From Posidonia oceanica (lineage: Eukaryota > Streptophyta > Magnoliopsida > Alismatales > Posidoniaceae), in the NCBI GenBank assembly GCA_037176725.1, contig JAZBRS010000077.1, positions 1,984,001 to 2,048,000 on the forward strand: DNA of 64,000 nt, written 5' to 3'. Both the position numbers and the translations under genes were made by a program. This document shows, piece after piece, positions 1 to 10,563 of this stretch. A model generated the notes under the pieces. The model was not told the origin of the DNA. It saw nothing but the letters and a program-made list of their open reading frames with translations, and did not search any database. Each line of letters begins with the position of its first letter. Positions within the stretch are counted from its first letter, which is position 1.

Positions 1-3000
1 GCCCGAGAATCGGTCTTTCTAGGCTTACGCTCGCATACGCGGAGAAATGCAGGATTGAATGCCTATGTGCCTATGAATGCCTAAATGAATGCTCAAGGTG
101 TGCTCTAAGTGGGAGGATGCAGAGCAAGGAAGCAAACGTGCTGTCTAAGTGCTCAGCTACGCTGTCTGTGTTCCGAACCGGGCAAAACCTGGCTCGTGAG
201 AACTCCAGGCAGTAAGCATCACAGCCCTATATGCAAATGCAAGCGAAAAAGCAAAACAACGGCAAAACCATGCAATGCGATCGACATGCAAAAGAAAACG
301 GCGTAAAACACGCAAAACGAGGCGAAAAACAAGAAAGCGCGCAAAACAGTGCAAAAAGACAAGATTGGCAGGCAAAACGGGCGAGAAAGCAAGGCGGCAC
401 GCAAATCGGTGCAAAAGACGATGTCGGGCACACAAAACTGTGCCAAAAATAGGGCGAGCACGCAAAACGGTGCCAAAACGAGAGCGGGCACGCAAAACAG
501 TGCCAAAAGCAGCGAGATAAAACCTCGGAAAAACCGTGCGAATGCAAATGCAAGGAAAAGATTAGAAGCAGTAAAAGGAGAAGTAGAACAATGTATGTGT
601 GAGAACAGGCGCTGTTCGGGGCCACACAGAGTAGATGTGAAGACCTACAAAGGGGAGAGTGAGCAAACGGAGGGATTACCACTCCTTTGTGACCGTTTCC
701 CACTAAATCGTTCCACGATCTGTCTCGCACACTGCCCAAAGCTCGCGATGCGATCGGATCGTGGAAAAGAGGGAAGAAAGTCACATTAAGTGGTAAATCC
801 AGGGAAAACTCAACACAAAACACATGGGGAAACGCGAAACGGGGATCTAAGTTGACAAGCAGAAAGGGGAGGTCCTATTCTACATGCTCAAAGAGACAGA
901 AATCGAAAACAAGGAAAACTATGCAAATGGCATGCAAATGAATGCAATGCAGGGGTTCAGGAGGACATACCTGGAAATCCAGGAGCCTGATCTGAGATCT
1001 GTCTAGTCCATGCTGAAGAGCGCTTCGCTGCGGTCGCCTGGGCAGCTTACTTGAAGAGATCCAACGGCCGGGTTGCAAGATATCGCCGCTTCAAGGGAGG
1101 AGGGCCAGAACAGGGGAGAAGAACAGATCTAAGTGTTCAGGAGGTCCTAGGGGTGTGCAAAAGGTCCTCCCAAGTGAAGGGGAGCTAAAGGTGCTTAGTG
1201 TGTGCAAAAGGATGCTGAAATGCAAGACTAAATGAATGCAGGATGCATGCAAAAGCAAGAAGAGACAAGGGGAAAAACTTGGAAAAGACAAGAGTTCAGA
1301 TGCATTTTTGAAAAAGAAAAGGGGCTAAATGCAAGTTTTCACAAAGGATGGGGTCCACAGAGGAGGGTTTTGAAAATAGGAGAGGGCAGGGCTTTATTTT
1401 GCAAAAGATTGGGTTCAGAAAGATATTTTGAAAAGAGGGTATGCATCAGAAGAAGTTTTGAAAACAAACGGAAATCAGAGTGTAATTTGGAAAAATTCTG
1501 GGGTCTAAAGTGCAAATTTTCCAGAAAACAGGGTTCTGGGGAGTCCGGGAATGCAAGTGGAGGGTCTACATGCAATTTTGTAAGCATAGGAGCTAAGATG
1601 CAACTTTAGGGGCAAAACAGTCTTTTTACAAGGTTTTTAAAGGATGCAAGGACCTACGTGTGATTTTTGAATCATGCAGGGGTCAAATATGCAATTTTAT
1701 ATGGTAAACATGCTCTGAAATCAAAAGACAGGACTGATGTGCAATTTTTTGAAAAAACAGGGTTGAAAATGCAATGCAATAAGCAAAAATGCATGCAGGA
1801 TGGTTACTGTCCATTTAAAATGGACCTATATGCAAAAATAAAAAAACAGGAGGTAAAATATGCAATGCAGTATGCAAAAATTAAAAATGAAGCCTAAGTT
1901 ACTACAGTGCATGGACCTAAATGCAAAATCAGAAACATGCAGGGGGCCAGAATGCAATGCAATATGGCAAAATCAATGAATTTAAATTAAATGAACTACT
2001 GCAGGGCCTGGATGCAAAAACTAAAAACAGAGGGGCTAAAACATAAAAAATTATAACTGGAATGCACAGTAAAGGGACTGATTTGAAAATACAGAAAAAC
2101 AGAAACACTTAGTGCAATTTAGCATGGTTTTGAATTAAAAACTAAGCAAATTAAATGACATAAGAACCAGAATGCAAAAATAAGAAAACTTAGACCAAAC
2201 ATGCAATATTTACTAGCAAACTATATTAACAGGAAAATAAATGAACAGTAAACGGCCGACGGCCGTGGGCACTGTAGCAGCAGGCTGCCAGCGCCCGCGA
2301 CCGCCGGCACAGGGCTGTTGAGGACGCGCTGGACGGCGGGGGAGGTGCTCCCGGAGCTGGCGGAGACAGGGCGGCGATCAGCGGAGGACGACGTGGCCTG
2401 GATCGCGCCGGAGCGCTTGCCGGAGTTCTGCAGAGACTCAGAGGCTTGGTTCGGCCGTTCGACGCAGCGGAGCTGCGTTCCGAAGACCGAAGGAGCCACC
2501 TGGCGTCCGTGCGGAGCTGAGGGAGTCACCGGGGCGACATTCCGCTGGCCGGAGCGCCGTGAAGGCCGGAGAACTGTGCCGGAGAAGACGACCAGAGCGG
2601 CGAACGGCGACGGAGCAGGAGGACTGGAAACGCTATCCTAAAGGGTGGAGAAGCATCGCGGGAAGAAAAGAAGACTAAGGGAAGAAGATTTTACCTGATT
2701 CGGCGTCTGAGGTGTCCTCCCGACCTCAGCAGTTCCGGAGGTGGCCGGTGGGGGTCGTCCGGTTGCTGCGGGCGTCGCCGGCTGCTCGCAAGGGCTGGAG
2801 CTGCTTTAGGGCGATCTTTCGGTGCTTCCCGGTCGGTTGGATGGAAGCTTCAGAGCTTGGAGAGAAATTCGGCACTCTGTGGGTTCAGAAAAACAGTCGG
2901 GAGTCGGGGGGAGTGTCCGCTGCTCGTCTGGTTGGATGGGACCCTCCGGGAGGTTGCTGGAGGTCCGGGGAGCGGTTCTGGATTGCTGGATGGGATTTCC

Positions 3001-5596
3001 GGAGAGTGTGGAGAAGGTTCGGAGCTCGGTTGATTTTCTGGTCAGTGGAGAAGACAGGTGTTTGTTGTGGAATTCTCGGTCTGTGGTGGATGGCCGGGTC
3101 TGATGTCAGGCGCTCTGGGAAGGTAATGGTCTGGTGAATCTTTAGGTGGGGTTTGGGAGGAATCAGTGGACTGGAGTGAAGGGAATTCTAGAGTGGGTTG
3201 TGTTGGGTTTACAGTTGGAGTTTCAAGTGATCTGAGGGTGATTTGGGATGGTTTCAGGGGTGGAATGGCCGTGAAGTGGTGAAGGAAGGATGCAGGGTTA
3301 CTAGGTGAGCTTGGGGGATCAAATGGGAGAGAAATTGGGGCTTGGACGGGGTTTGGGTTACTGGCAAAAGAGGAGAAGGATCTGCTGAAGATGGTGGAAG
3401 GAATTGGAGAAGGTTCTGATGGGGAAAGGCCCTGGAATTGCGATCTCTCTCCGGGATGCCAAAGCACACTCTCAGGCTCTCTCTCTCGGGCTCTTCTCCC
3501 TGGGAATTGGAGGATACAGAGGAAGAAAGAGGAGGTCGTTCAGGTGGAGAAAGCTACTGAAATTCTGGTTTTTCTCTCTGGTTGCTGATTGCTAACTGAT
3601 GGGCTCTGCTTCTCTCACTCTTTGGATAATCAAAAAGCCGCCCGAAGGAGGGGATGACTGGAGGCTTATATCAGGAGGAAAGCTGCCGATGCGCGCGCTG
3701 GGATTTTGAATTCAACGGCGAGGCACTGCAGCTGAGGAGATGGGTGCCGGCGAGACGACGGGCATTGAATGCCTCCCGGAATTGGTGCTGAGATGGGAGA
3801 GAGCGGCGAGCTGCTGTGGATGATAAGATGGAGGCTTGAAATTTAAATGGTGGAGGGAACTCTGTTGCTGGCCGCTCGCGGGAGAAAACGGTGGAGAGAA
3901 GAGAAAAAAAAAAGAATGCAGAAGGTTGAGGAAGAAGAAGGAAGAAGGAGGCCGGACTGTGGGCTGAAGGAAAAAAGAAAAGAAATAGAAGAAGAAAAGA
4001 AAAACGGGCTGGATGGGGCCCAGTAAGGAAAGAAAGAAAAAAAGAGAAGTAAGAAAGAAGAGAGGGTAGAGTGGGGAAATAAAAATAGTAAAAAGGAACT
4101 AAAAATAAGTAAAAATACTAGGAAGGCTGTGTTGCGAATTAGGATTTTAATTAGATTTTTTTAATGACCGTTTTGGGGTTAATTAGTGTGTTTTGGGTTT
4201 GATTAGGGTTTTAGGGTTTTGTTTTGCTCTTAATTTGTTTTCCATTTGATTAAGTGTTTGTTAAATCTTTTAAATTATTTTGTTAATTGTGTTTTTCTTG
4301 TTAAGTACTCAGGATGTTAATTAGGATTTTTAAGATTTATCTTTATATTAATTAGGATGGGTTTTGGGCCTTTTAGTTTTAGTCTTTTAGGATTTTCCTT
4401 TTTTAAGTCTTTTTGGATTAGGTTTCTGTTTGTTTTATTTTATTAAGTTTTTCCTGACGTTTTTTTAATTAGGTTTCTCTTGTCTGATGGAGTGTTTTTT
4501 AAGTCTTTTTAATGTGTTTCTTATTTTCTTTTTAATTAAGTTCTTAGGTTGTTGTTTTCTTATGTTTGTTAAGTTAAGCCTTTTTTTCTTTCATTACTTA
4601 CTTATCTTGGTGTTTTAATTGTTTTACTTCTTTTTAGGGTTTGTTTTTTAATTCTTTTGATAGGATTTTCACTTTTGATGTGTTTTGATTTTATTTTAGT
4701 TTTTTCTTTGATTTTTCAGTGTTTTCTTTTGGTTTGTTTTGCATTTTTTAGTTTGCATGCTTGATTCTCTTTTTAGCTTGATTTAGTTAAGTTTAAGTTT
4801 TTAATTACTTGTTCAATGTTTTTTCATTGTTTTTCTTAGGGTTCTGATTTGTTTCTTTTATGTTTTGGGGTTTTACAGATTTTTAGGGGTTTTTGTGAAT
4901 TTTTGCAAAAGAGAGAAAAGGGAAAAAGAAGGAGGAAAGAAATGGAAAAAAGAGGGAGATAAAAGGAAAAGAGATAGGTTGGAGGAAAATGATTTTTTTA
5001 AAATTTAGGGAAAATGTTAAAAATAAAGTAAAAATAGGAATAAGATAGAGGAAGGACAGAAGCACAGAGGGGGCCCACAGCCAGACCAGAGAAAGGGTAA
5101 GAAGGGGATGAAAAGAGAGATGATAACCAGGAGAGAGAGAGAGGAGAGAGAAAATGATAATCCCGGAGAGAGAAAAGGATAATTTGGGTGAATGGAGGTC
5201 TTAAAGGTCTTGGAATGGGATGAAAATTGGTGAATGGGCAGTCTAGGGTTTGAGGTGTTGGTTCTGAAGTTTTGGTTTGATTCTGAGAAGGTTTTAGAGG
5301 GGTTTCAAGGTGTAGAAAAAGGGTAGTTTCACCTAGGTTTTCTAGGGTTTTTGGGAACGGTCTAGGTTTGAGATTTTCTAAGTGTTCGGGCAGGTTTGCT
5401 AAGTGGGTATTGGTGGGTTTTCCTACAGATTTTGGTCAGGTTTTGAGCTTGGGAAGAGGGGTAAAGGCTTAGGTCAAGTTTGCTTGGTTTTGAAGGGTAA
5501 AGAGGAGGGTTAGGGTTTGGTTTGGTTTAGGTTTGAGTCCAGCAATCACTAGGAGGGCTCCAAATGGTCCAAGCCTGCCAAGATGGGGTGTCAACA
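1..5596 (-). mobile_element. Giant Ogre/Tat-type LTR, reverse orientation, cut by left window edge
   Basis: Read on the minus strand this stretch follows the LTR at 14301-19492 from end to end: same TGTTGACACCCC start (complement at 5585-5596), a T/A-rich zone, a GC-rich zone (about 2250-3100), the recurring TTGCA..AGTCC zone and the TTTGCGTGCC repeats. It is clearly more diverged from the two LTRs of the complete element than those are from each other. The LTR's last ~345 bases lie left of the window. Nothing like a polypurine tract follows position 5596 on the element's upstream side; layer-0 integrase sequence begins at once. It is therefore either the 5' LTR of an element extending leftwards or a solo LTR. 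The expected target duplication is atggt (5597-5601), with its partner outside the window. No ORF in it is credible as a protein. Confidence 0.9.
306..512 (-). repeat. Degenerate ~33-bp tandem repeats inside the LTR
   Basis: Units resembling GCACGCAAAACGGTGCAAAA (plus strand) recur about every 33 bases with variable spacers. The same zone is found in the other giant LTRs at about 19020-19250, 39985-40215 and 49200-49480, with different unit numbers. The long minus-strand reading frames across it are by-products of the repeat. Confidence 0.8.
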
Positions 5597-5689
5597 ATGG
5601 TTGACCAGAAGTAGCCATGGAGCATAATCTTCTTGGCTAGCAGCATGCCATTCATATGCGGACCGCAAGTCCCTGCATGAACTTGGAGC
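5597..5689 (-). mobile_element. Layer-0 element, integrase N-terminal fragment between two insertions
   Basis: Translated on the minus strand this 93-bp piece matches the integrase zinc-binding region of the complete Ogre element at about 28905-28998 (VHAGTCGPHMNG through YFWQTM in that element). It continues the minus-strand pol that stops at 57938. The two pieces were therefore contiguous before element L1 inserted, and the giant LTR at 1-5596 cut it on the other side. Only an ungapped protein-level match over ~30 residues is available, but the shared TSD supports it independently. Confidence 0.88.
5685..5689. repeat. Target site duplication of L1, left copy (GGAGC)
   Basis: The five bases ggagc directly precede the L1 LTR terminus TGTAG at 5690. 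The same five bases follow the other L1 terminus at 57938-57942. Both copies lie in layer-0 pol at the same codon position. Confidence 0.9.
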
Positions 5690-7292
5690 TGTAGTGTGGA
5701 ATTTGGGGGGGGTGTTTAGGAAGATGTCGGTGCCTCCACGTACGTCGTCAACTTTGTTGTGATCGCCACTCGCCTTTGGGTAGATAAGACACCTGGGGGG
5801 AGATTAGGAAGATGCGGGTCCTCGGACCACTAGATCGACGACTAGATGTCGTCTAGCGGCTCCCTCGTGTTACGTAAGCTCTTTCCTTCCCTTAAAAACA
5901 AAATAAAATAGATCTAGATTAGTTCAAGTGTAGTAGTTAGTAACAGAAGTAAACGAAACAACATGACTAAAAGAAACAAATACTAACCGAGGGTTGTTCC
6001 CCGCATGCATATGCTATGGGTCCTATGCTAAGGAATGTAAAAATGTGATGAAAAATTAGATTTTCACCCTTATACTGAATGCAATGAAGTTGAAAGGAGG
6101 CATGGTCGGAGCTCCGGCTTAGCTGGGAATTCTGGAATGAAGATGGGAATTGGGTTTCCCTCTTCTTAAAGGTGGGAGATAGAGCTTCTAGGTTGAAGGC
6201 TCTAGCTTTGGAAGGTGGAGACTTAACACTAACAGAGTGATTCCTTTCTCAGAAATTCCAACCCTAGGGGGGAATTCCTCTCTCAAAAATTCTAACCCTC
6301 AAACCACTGGCCTAGGGGGGTCTATTTATGGACTCTAGGGGGTGAGGACGGTTGGAGTTCAGAAAATTCTAGAAGAAAAGTGGCAGTTAGGATTAGTCGC
6401 CGGTTGAGTTGGCGACTAAGGCTAGCAACCGCCCAATTAAATGTGGAAAAACCCGGGAACGAGGCCATGACTATTAGTCACCGATTGAGTTGGCGCCTAA
6501 CGGTCGAGGGGGTCATGGGAAATAACTGTGGAAAAGCGGTTCAAAGGTGCCACGATCATTAGTCGCCGGTTGAGCTGGCACCTAATGGTTGAGGATCATG
6601 GGAGATAACCGCTGCAGTTCCACAACCGCTTAGTCACCGAATGAGTTGGTGCCTAAGGGTTGAGAGGGATCGTGGGAAACAATATTGGAAAAGTAGTTCA
6701 AAGAAGGCCACGATTATTAGTCGTCTGTTGAGTTGGCGCCTAATGGTTGAGGATCGTGGGAGATAACCACTACAGTCCACGATCGCTTAGTCGCCGTGTT
6801 AGTTAGCGTCTAAGTGGGTTGCCTCCACAGATGGCAGTTGAATTGGCCGCCTCTGCTATTGGCAACTGACTTAGTCGCCTACATAGCTGGCAACTATCCG
6901 AGTCGCCTCTCCAGCTGGCAACTAGCTGAGTCGCCTCTCCAGTTGGCAACTAGCAAGCTTAGGTCATTTCTAGCCCTACTTTCCGGGTTTTGGCTAGAGA
7001 AAACAAGATAGAAGGCTGGGAAACTATAGACAGTCTATGGAATCAAGATGGCATCTCCGTTAACTCAAATCTGCCACGAATCTAAGTAGAAGTAAAGGAT
7101 ACCCAAGCTACTCGGACTTCCCACGAGCCTGAGTGAGTTAGCTCTGCCACAGCCAACAACCTAAGTCTAGGTAGGATCAAGTGATACTTTGAAGAAATCA
7201 AAGAACATCTAGAAGACGTGTTATCAAAACTTAGGCACGAGATTTGGGGTGCCTCAAGGTTTCTATCCTTAAACGAAAATAGGATATCTACA
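5690..7292 (-). mobile_element. L1 3' LTR (complete, 1603 bp)
   Basis: On the minus strand it begins TGTAGATATCC at 7292 and ends CCACACTACA at 5690. It is preceded by a polypurine tract, which makes it the 3' LTR, and followed by the duplication ggagc. Its outer parts align with 53407-54010 and 57598-57937 of the interrupted 5' LTR with scattered substitutions. The middle (about 6277-6968) has no counterpart there because that part of the 5' LTR was deleted. This LTR family is unrelated in sequence to the 5.5-kb TGTTGACACCCC LTRs. Confidence 0.9.
6385..6960. repeat. Array of imperfect hairpins built on TTAGTCGCC/GGCGACTAA in the L1 LTR
   Basis: Six successive inverted repeats occur near 6396, 6476, 6558, 6630, 6717 and 6786. 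The first is perfect: TTAGTCGCC, a nine-base spacer GGTTGAGTT, then GGCGACTAA. The others keep the spacer GAGTT core with changed arms. They sit in units of roughly 70-90 bases that share flanks such as ATCGTGGGAGATAACC. Past 6860 the motif continues at shorter spacing (AGTCGCC..CTGGCAACT, four times). Confidence 0.85.
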
Positions 7293-7328
7293 GATGCCCC
7301 TCGTTGGAGTTGATCTTGGAACAAGATC
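7293..7328 (-). promoter_or_regulatory. L1 polypurine tract with adjacent perfect hairpin
   Basis: Minus strand reads AACGAGGGGCATC directly before the LTR start TGTAGATATCC, the same AGGGGCATC-TGT arrangement seen before the Ogre 3' LTR at 35265. Just upstream, GATCTTG (7312-7318) and CAAGATC (7322-7328) form a perfect 7-bp stem with a 3-base loop. The polypurine tract primes plus-strand DNA synthesis in this family. Confidence 0.8.
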
Positions 7329-8360
7329 GATTCCAAGGTAAGAACCATGTCCTATTGAGCATTTCCTGAAAAGGGGAGCTCCATCTCAAACAATTTGCCA
7401 CTGAAGTAGCCAAATGAAAGATAAAAAGAGGGTTTAAATAGCCATCAAATTGGAGACTTAAGCATGGTGGGGTCAAGTCGGTTTCGGAACTTGCGTCGCA
7501 GTCGAAGTCAAGACCAGGTCAACCATGTAGAGGTGTTCCAATGGGGCAAGAACTAAGGAGGAAATCGCGGGATGTTATTCCAGCACGATCGAAAGGAGAG
7601 TGTGACATCTTGTTTGAGACTTCACTCAGATTGGAATTGATAAAAGGATAGGTATGAACTAGGTTGGCTCTAGGAGAATCACATGCCTAAAGGGTTTCTA
7701 ACACACTTGAAGAATAATGCTCCGTCCATGCTCCACTTCCAATGATATGAGAAAATGCATGGATGCATGATTCAAACAAACAAATGTAGATGCAAGGTCA
7801 ACACACGATGCAATAAATGGTCCATATGCTAGGTTAGGCCGGCAGGGTACGGTTGGTCCCAAACCATATGGACATATGCAAAATGAATGAATGCAATTAG
7901 TTGTGGTCAAGTGTTTTCCAAGTGTGACCAGCACTATTTGGAAGGATCGTCGTCCCACAGCTCGATTTGGCAAGTAAGGAGGTTCCGTGAAAAGAGAACC
8001 AGGTGAGGGAGTGAACCCTTCACTTGCCAATCCGATGTGTCGTCAGGTGTTCGCAGTGGTTGCGGCAGACGGTGCGTGAACTCAAGGCAAGAGTTCACTC
8101 CTCGGCTTCGCAGTTCTGAGTTAGCATCATCCGGAATGGAAGGGATGCTTGGTTGTAGCAGATGGTCTGTTCTGATGAGTTAGTCACCTCTTGACTAGGT
8201 GGCTATGCTAGTCGCTGGTTGTTAGGGCGACGCACAATCTCCTGGCTTATTTAGTTTAGAAATCATTTTAAACCCTGGTTCTTTTGATAAGGGGAGATAA
8301 AAGACGGCCGTCCTTGCTTTTCAGGAAGCATTCTGCACAAGTAAGCCCCTTCTCTTGATC
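7329..8360. other. L1 spacer between 3' LTR/PPT and the antisense DUF7745-like gene
   Basis: No coding sequence is convincing here on either strand. One AGTCACC..GGTGGCTA inverted motif lies at about 8181-8205. The last ~100 bases are the probable 5' flank of the plus-strand gene starting at 8361, though no clear TATA box was picked out. Confidence 0.6.
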
Positions 8361-9730
8361 ATGAAGCTTCCTTCCTTCTCTTCTTCGACCTTCCAAGTGA
8401 AGAGGGTGGTTGATATCCCCAACCATTTGATGAAAGCTATCCGGGATGACCAGGTATGTTCTCCTCTTTGTCCCTTTTTGTCTTTGCATGCTTTTCTTTG
8501 TGGTTTTGCCTCTGAATGTTGCTTGTTTAGGCCATAGTGAACCTCACGGGATGCCCGGACTTTCACAATTCTTTCCGGTATACTCTGCCATGGGTGGCTG
8601 GCTTGATCAATCGAGCAGAGGATAACAAGCATCTCTTCGGGTGCAGTGGTTTCGACAAGCTACTTGATCTGATTCGCACGCCTGTGCCTTGGCCATTGTT
8701 GCATGCTTTAATGGCTTTCTAGAATGGCTCCTCCAACACTTTCAACCTTCCTTGTGGGGAGACTTTGATCACATGTGAGGAGGTGTCTTCTATGCTTGGG
8801 TTGGCGGTGGAATCTACTGAAGCGGCAGATGATCGCTACGCCATTTCTGTTGAGACAGTGGGCTCCAAGAAGATAGGCGGGTATTTAGAAATGGATCAGG
8901 AGGCTAGCAAGGCTTTGATGCACTCGGGGAGACTCTTTCTTCGAGGCCTGTGGGAGGTTCTTAGCACCAGGCAACTTGCTGAGATTGAGCTGAGGAAGTG
9001 CTTGTTTGTAGCAGTCGGTGGCCTTGCCTTGTTTGCATACGCAAATTTCACAATGGATCTTCACCATATGGATCTCCTGATGTTGGTAGCTGTTCGTCCA
9101 GACTTGTGCTTGGCTCCTGCTGTATTGGCTTACACCATGGAGGGACTCACCAGTGCCTCTTGTTCAGGGAAGTTCTTTGGCTCTCCACTGCTGCTGCACA
9201 GGTAGTTTATGTCTCATTGTTGCTGTGATACAGATTTTGCTAGCCTAAGCTTCCATGACTGCGTTCTCCTCCTTGGACGCTTGTCACTGCAGGATTTTGA
9301 CTTTGTTCCGAAGCGACTTGGAGCTCATAAGGCACGGGTAATGAGCACAGTTCATAGTGACCTTCAGCTTGTCCTGGTGGGTGCCACATCGTTAGTGCTG
9401 TATCCCATCCATCGTTGTCCACGTCTGCTGAATCAGGAGCTAGTTGTCCAGGCTGACGCAGTTCTGACCCCTCCGATCCGCGTTCACAAGGAAGACAGTG
9501 ATCGAGATGAGAGGATGGTCTTGGAGTACATAGCATGCTGGGTTCACATCGGCAGGTGAGTGTCTCTAAGTGCGCCTCAGCTTTTTGCAACTGCTCGGGA
9601 GTCCCAGGAGTCGAAGTACGTGAAGTGGTATGCACGGTGCTATCCCACTCCTCAGAAATATGCTGATGACAGGCAAGAATTCCTGAAGATGCTTGGGCTC
9701 AACCGCTCAAACATGGCGATGCATGGCTGA
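8361..9730 (+). pseudogene. Antisense DUF7745-like (PMD-superfamily) gene of L1, two exons, three premature stops
   Basis: Exon 1 is 8361-8453 (ATG, 31 codons). A 77-nt GT-AG intron (8454-8530) follows, and exon 2 (8531-9730) runs in one frame to TGA 9728-9730, giving about 430 codons. Stops interrupt it at 8720 (TAG), 9203 (TAG) and 9557 (TGA). Two conserved blocks match the downstream ORF of the Ogre element (31485-32687): an early FW..F.FGETL.T.EEV..LGL type block, here NLPCGETLITCEEVSSMLGL, and a later LAPAVLAYTMEGL block followed by LLLH and FMSH, versus LAPVVLAETYRGL..ALIQVWLTAH. I recall such proteins being catalogued as DUF7745, distantly related to plant mobile domains; biochemical function is unknown. 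It lies antisense to its carrier. The 8720 stop falls where the homologue has Trp in ARFWKP. More upstream exons are possible. Confidence 0.75.
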
Positions 9731-10279
9731 TTATGTTTTAAAGTTTAATTTTAAGTCGAGTTGAATCATGTCTTAGTTTTTAAGTTCAAGTTTGGGTTGA
9801 ATTATGTTTTAGTTTTTGAGTTTAAGTATGGGTTGAATTATATTTTTGTTTCTAAGTTGTGTTTTGTTGTTTGTTAATGTGTAAGTTTGTATTAGAGGGA
9901 AATTAAAGGAAGAAATTCTCTGCCCTCATTAGTCGCCGCCAACGATGGCGTCCATTCCAGTCGCCTCCTTTTAGGATGTCTAGAGTGGCGCCTTTCCAGA
10001 ATGTTCAAACTGAAGCGGGAAGGTCGGCGTGCGAAGAAGCTGAAGGGTTAGTTGCTTGTTGCGGAGGCGTCTGTGCGAGTCACCGCTTTTCTTGGCGACT
10101 AGGGTGCGAGTCCAGTAGCAAAACTAGACCGTTGCCCCCCTTTTTTCAGACCTTCAAACCTTCTCCCCTCCTTCAAATTTTCTTCTCCACCTCTCCTCTC
10201 CTTCGGTGATTCTCCCTTCGTCCCGGCGAGCTCCGGTGGTGCGGGTGGTGGTGATCTTCTCCCCCTTTCCTCCTCCCTG
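9731..10279 (+). promoter_or_regulatory. Intergenic region and probable promoter/5' leader of the antisense PMD gene
   Basis: The first ~170 bases are T-rich, fitting the 3' end of the upstream gene. From 9930 the composition becomes GC-richer and carries AGTCGCC motifs (9936, 9959) and an inverted pair AGTCACC..GGCGACT (about 10078-10100). A pyrimidine-rich run (10135-10215) precedes the ATG at 10280, as in many plant 5' leaders. No TATA box or start site can be assigned with confidence. Confidence 0.45.
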
Positions 10280-10500
10280 ATGAGTGACAGAGAGGGAGAC
10301 GGCGTGGGTGGTAACCCTCTTCCTCCTTTCTCCTCCCTGATGAGTGACAGAGAGGGAAACAGTGTGGGTGGTGACCCTCTTCCCCCTTCCTCCTCCCTGA
10401 TGAGGGACAGATAGGGAGACAGTGTGGGTGGTGACCCTCTTCCCCCTTCCTCCACCCTGATGAGCGACAGATAGGGAGACTGCGGCATCGAAGGTGGCAG
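10280..10500 (+). repeat. In-frame 60-bp tandem repeat in PMD exon 1 (20-residue units)
   Basis: Units start at ATG 10280, 10340, 10400 and 10460 and are exactly 60 bases apart. Each encodes a version of MSDREGDGVGGNPLPP; the fourth unit drifts into a Gly-rich tail. Units 3 and 4 carry TAG at the fifth codon (10412, 10472) where units 1 and 2 have GAG. The exon is pyrimidine-rich between units, so the opposite strand is also open; that reading is taken as a shadow. Confidence 0.8.
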
Positions 10501-10563
10501 TGCGGGCGGTGGTGCCGGCAGTGGTGACAGTGGTGCAGGCGATCGGTCTCGTCGGCGACAAAG

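Noticed and set aside
10099..10561. Minus-strand frames of 129 and 135 codons with 20-residue repeats
   Set aside because: They are the opposite strand of the 60-bp repeat in PMD exon 1; the plus-strand reading joins correctly to the next exon.
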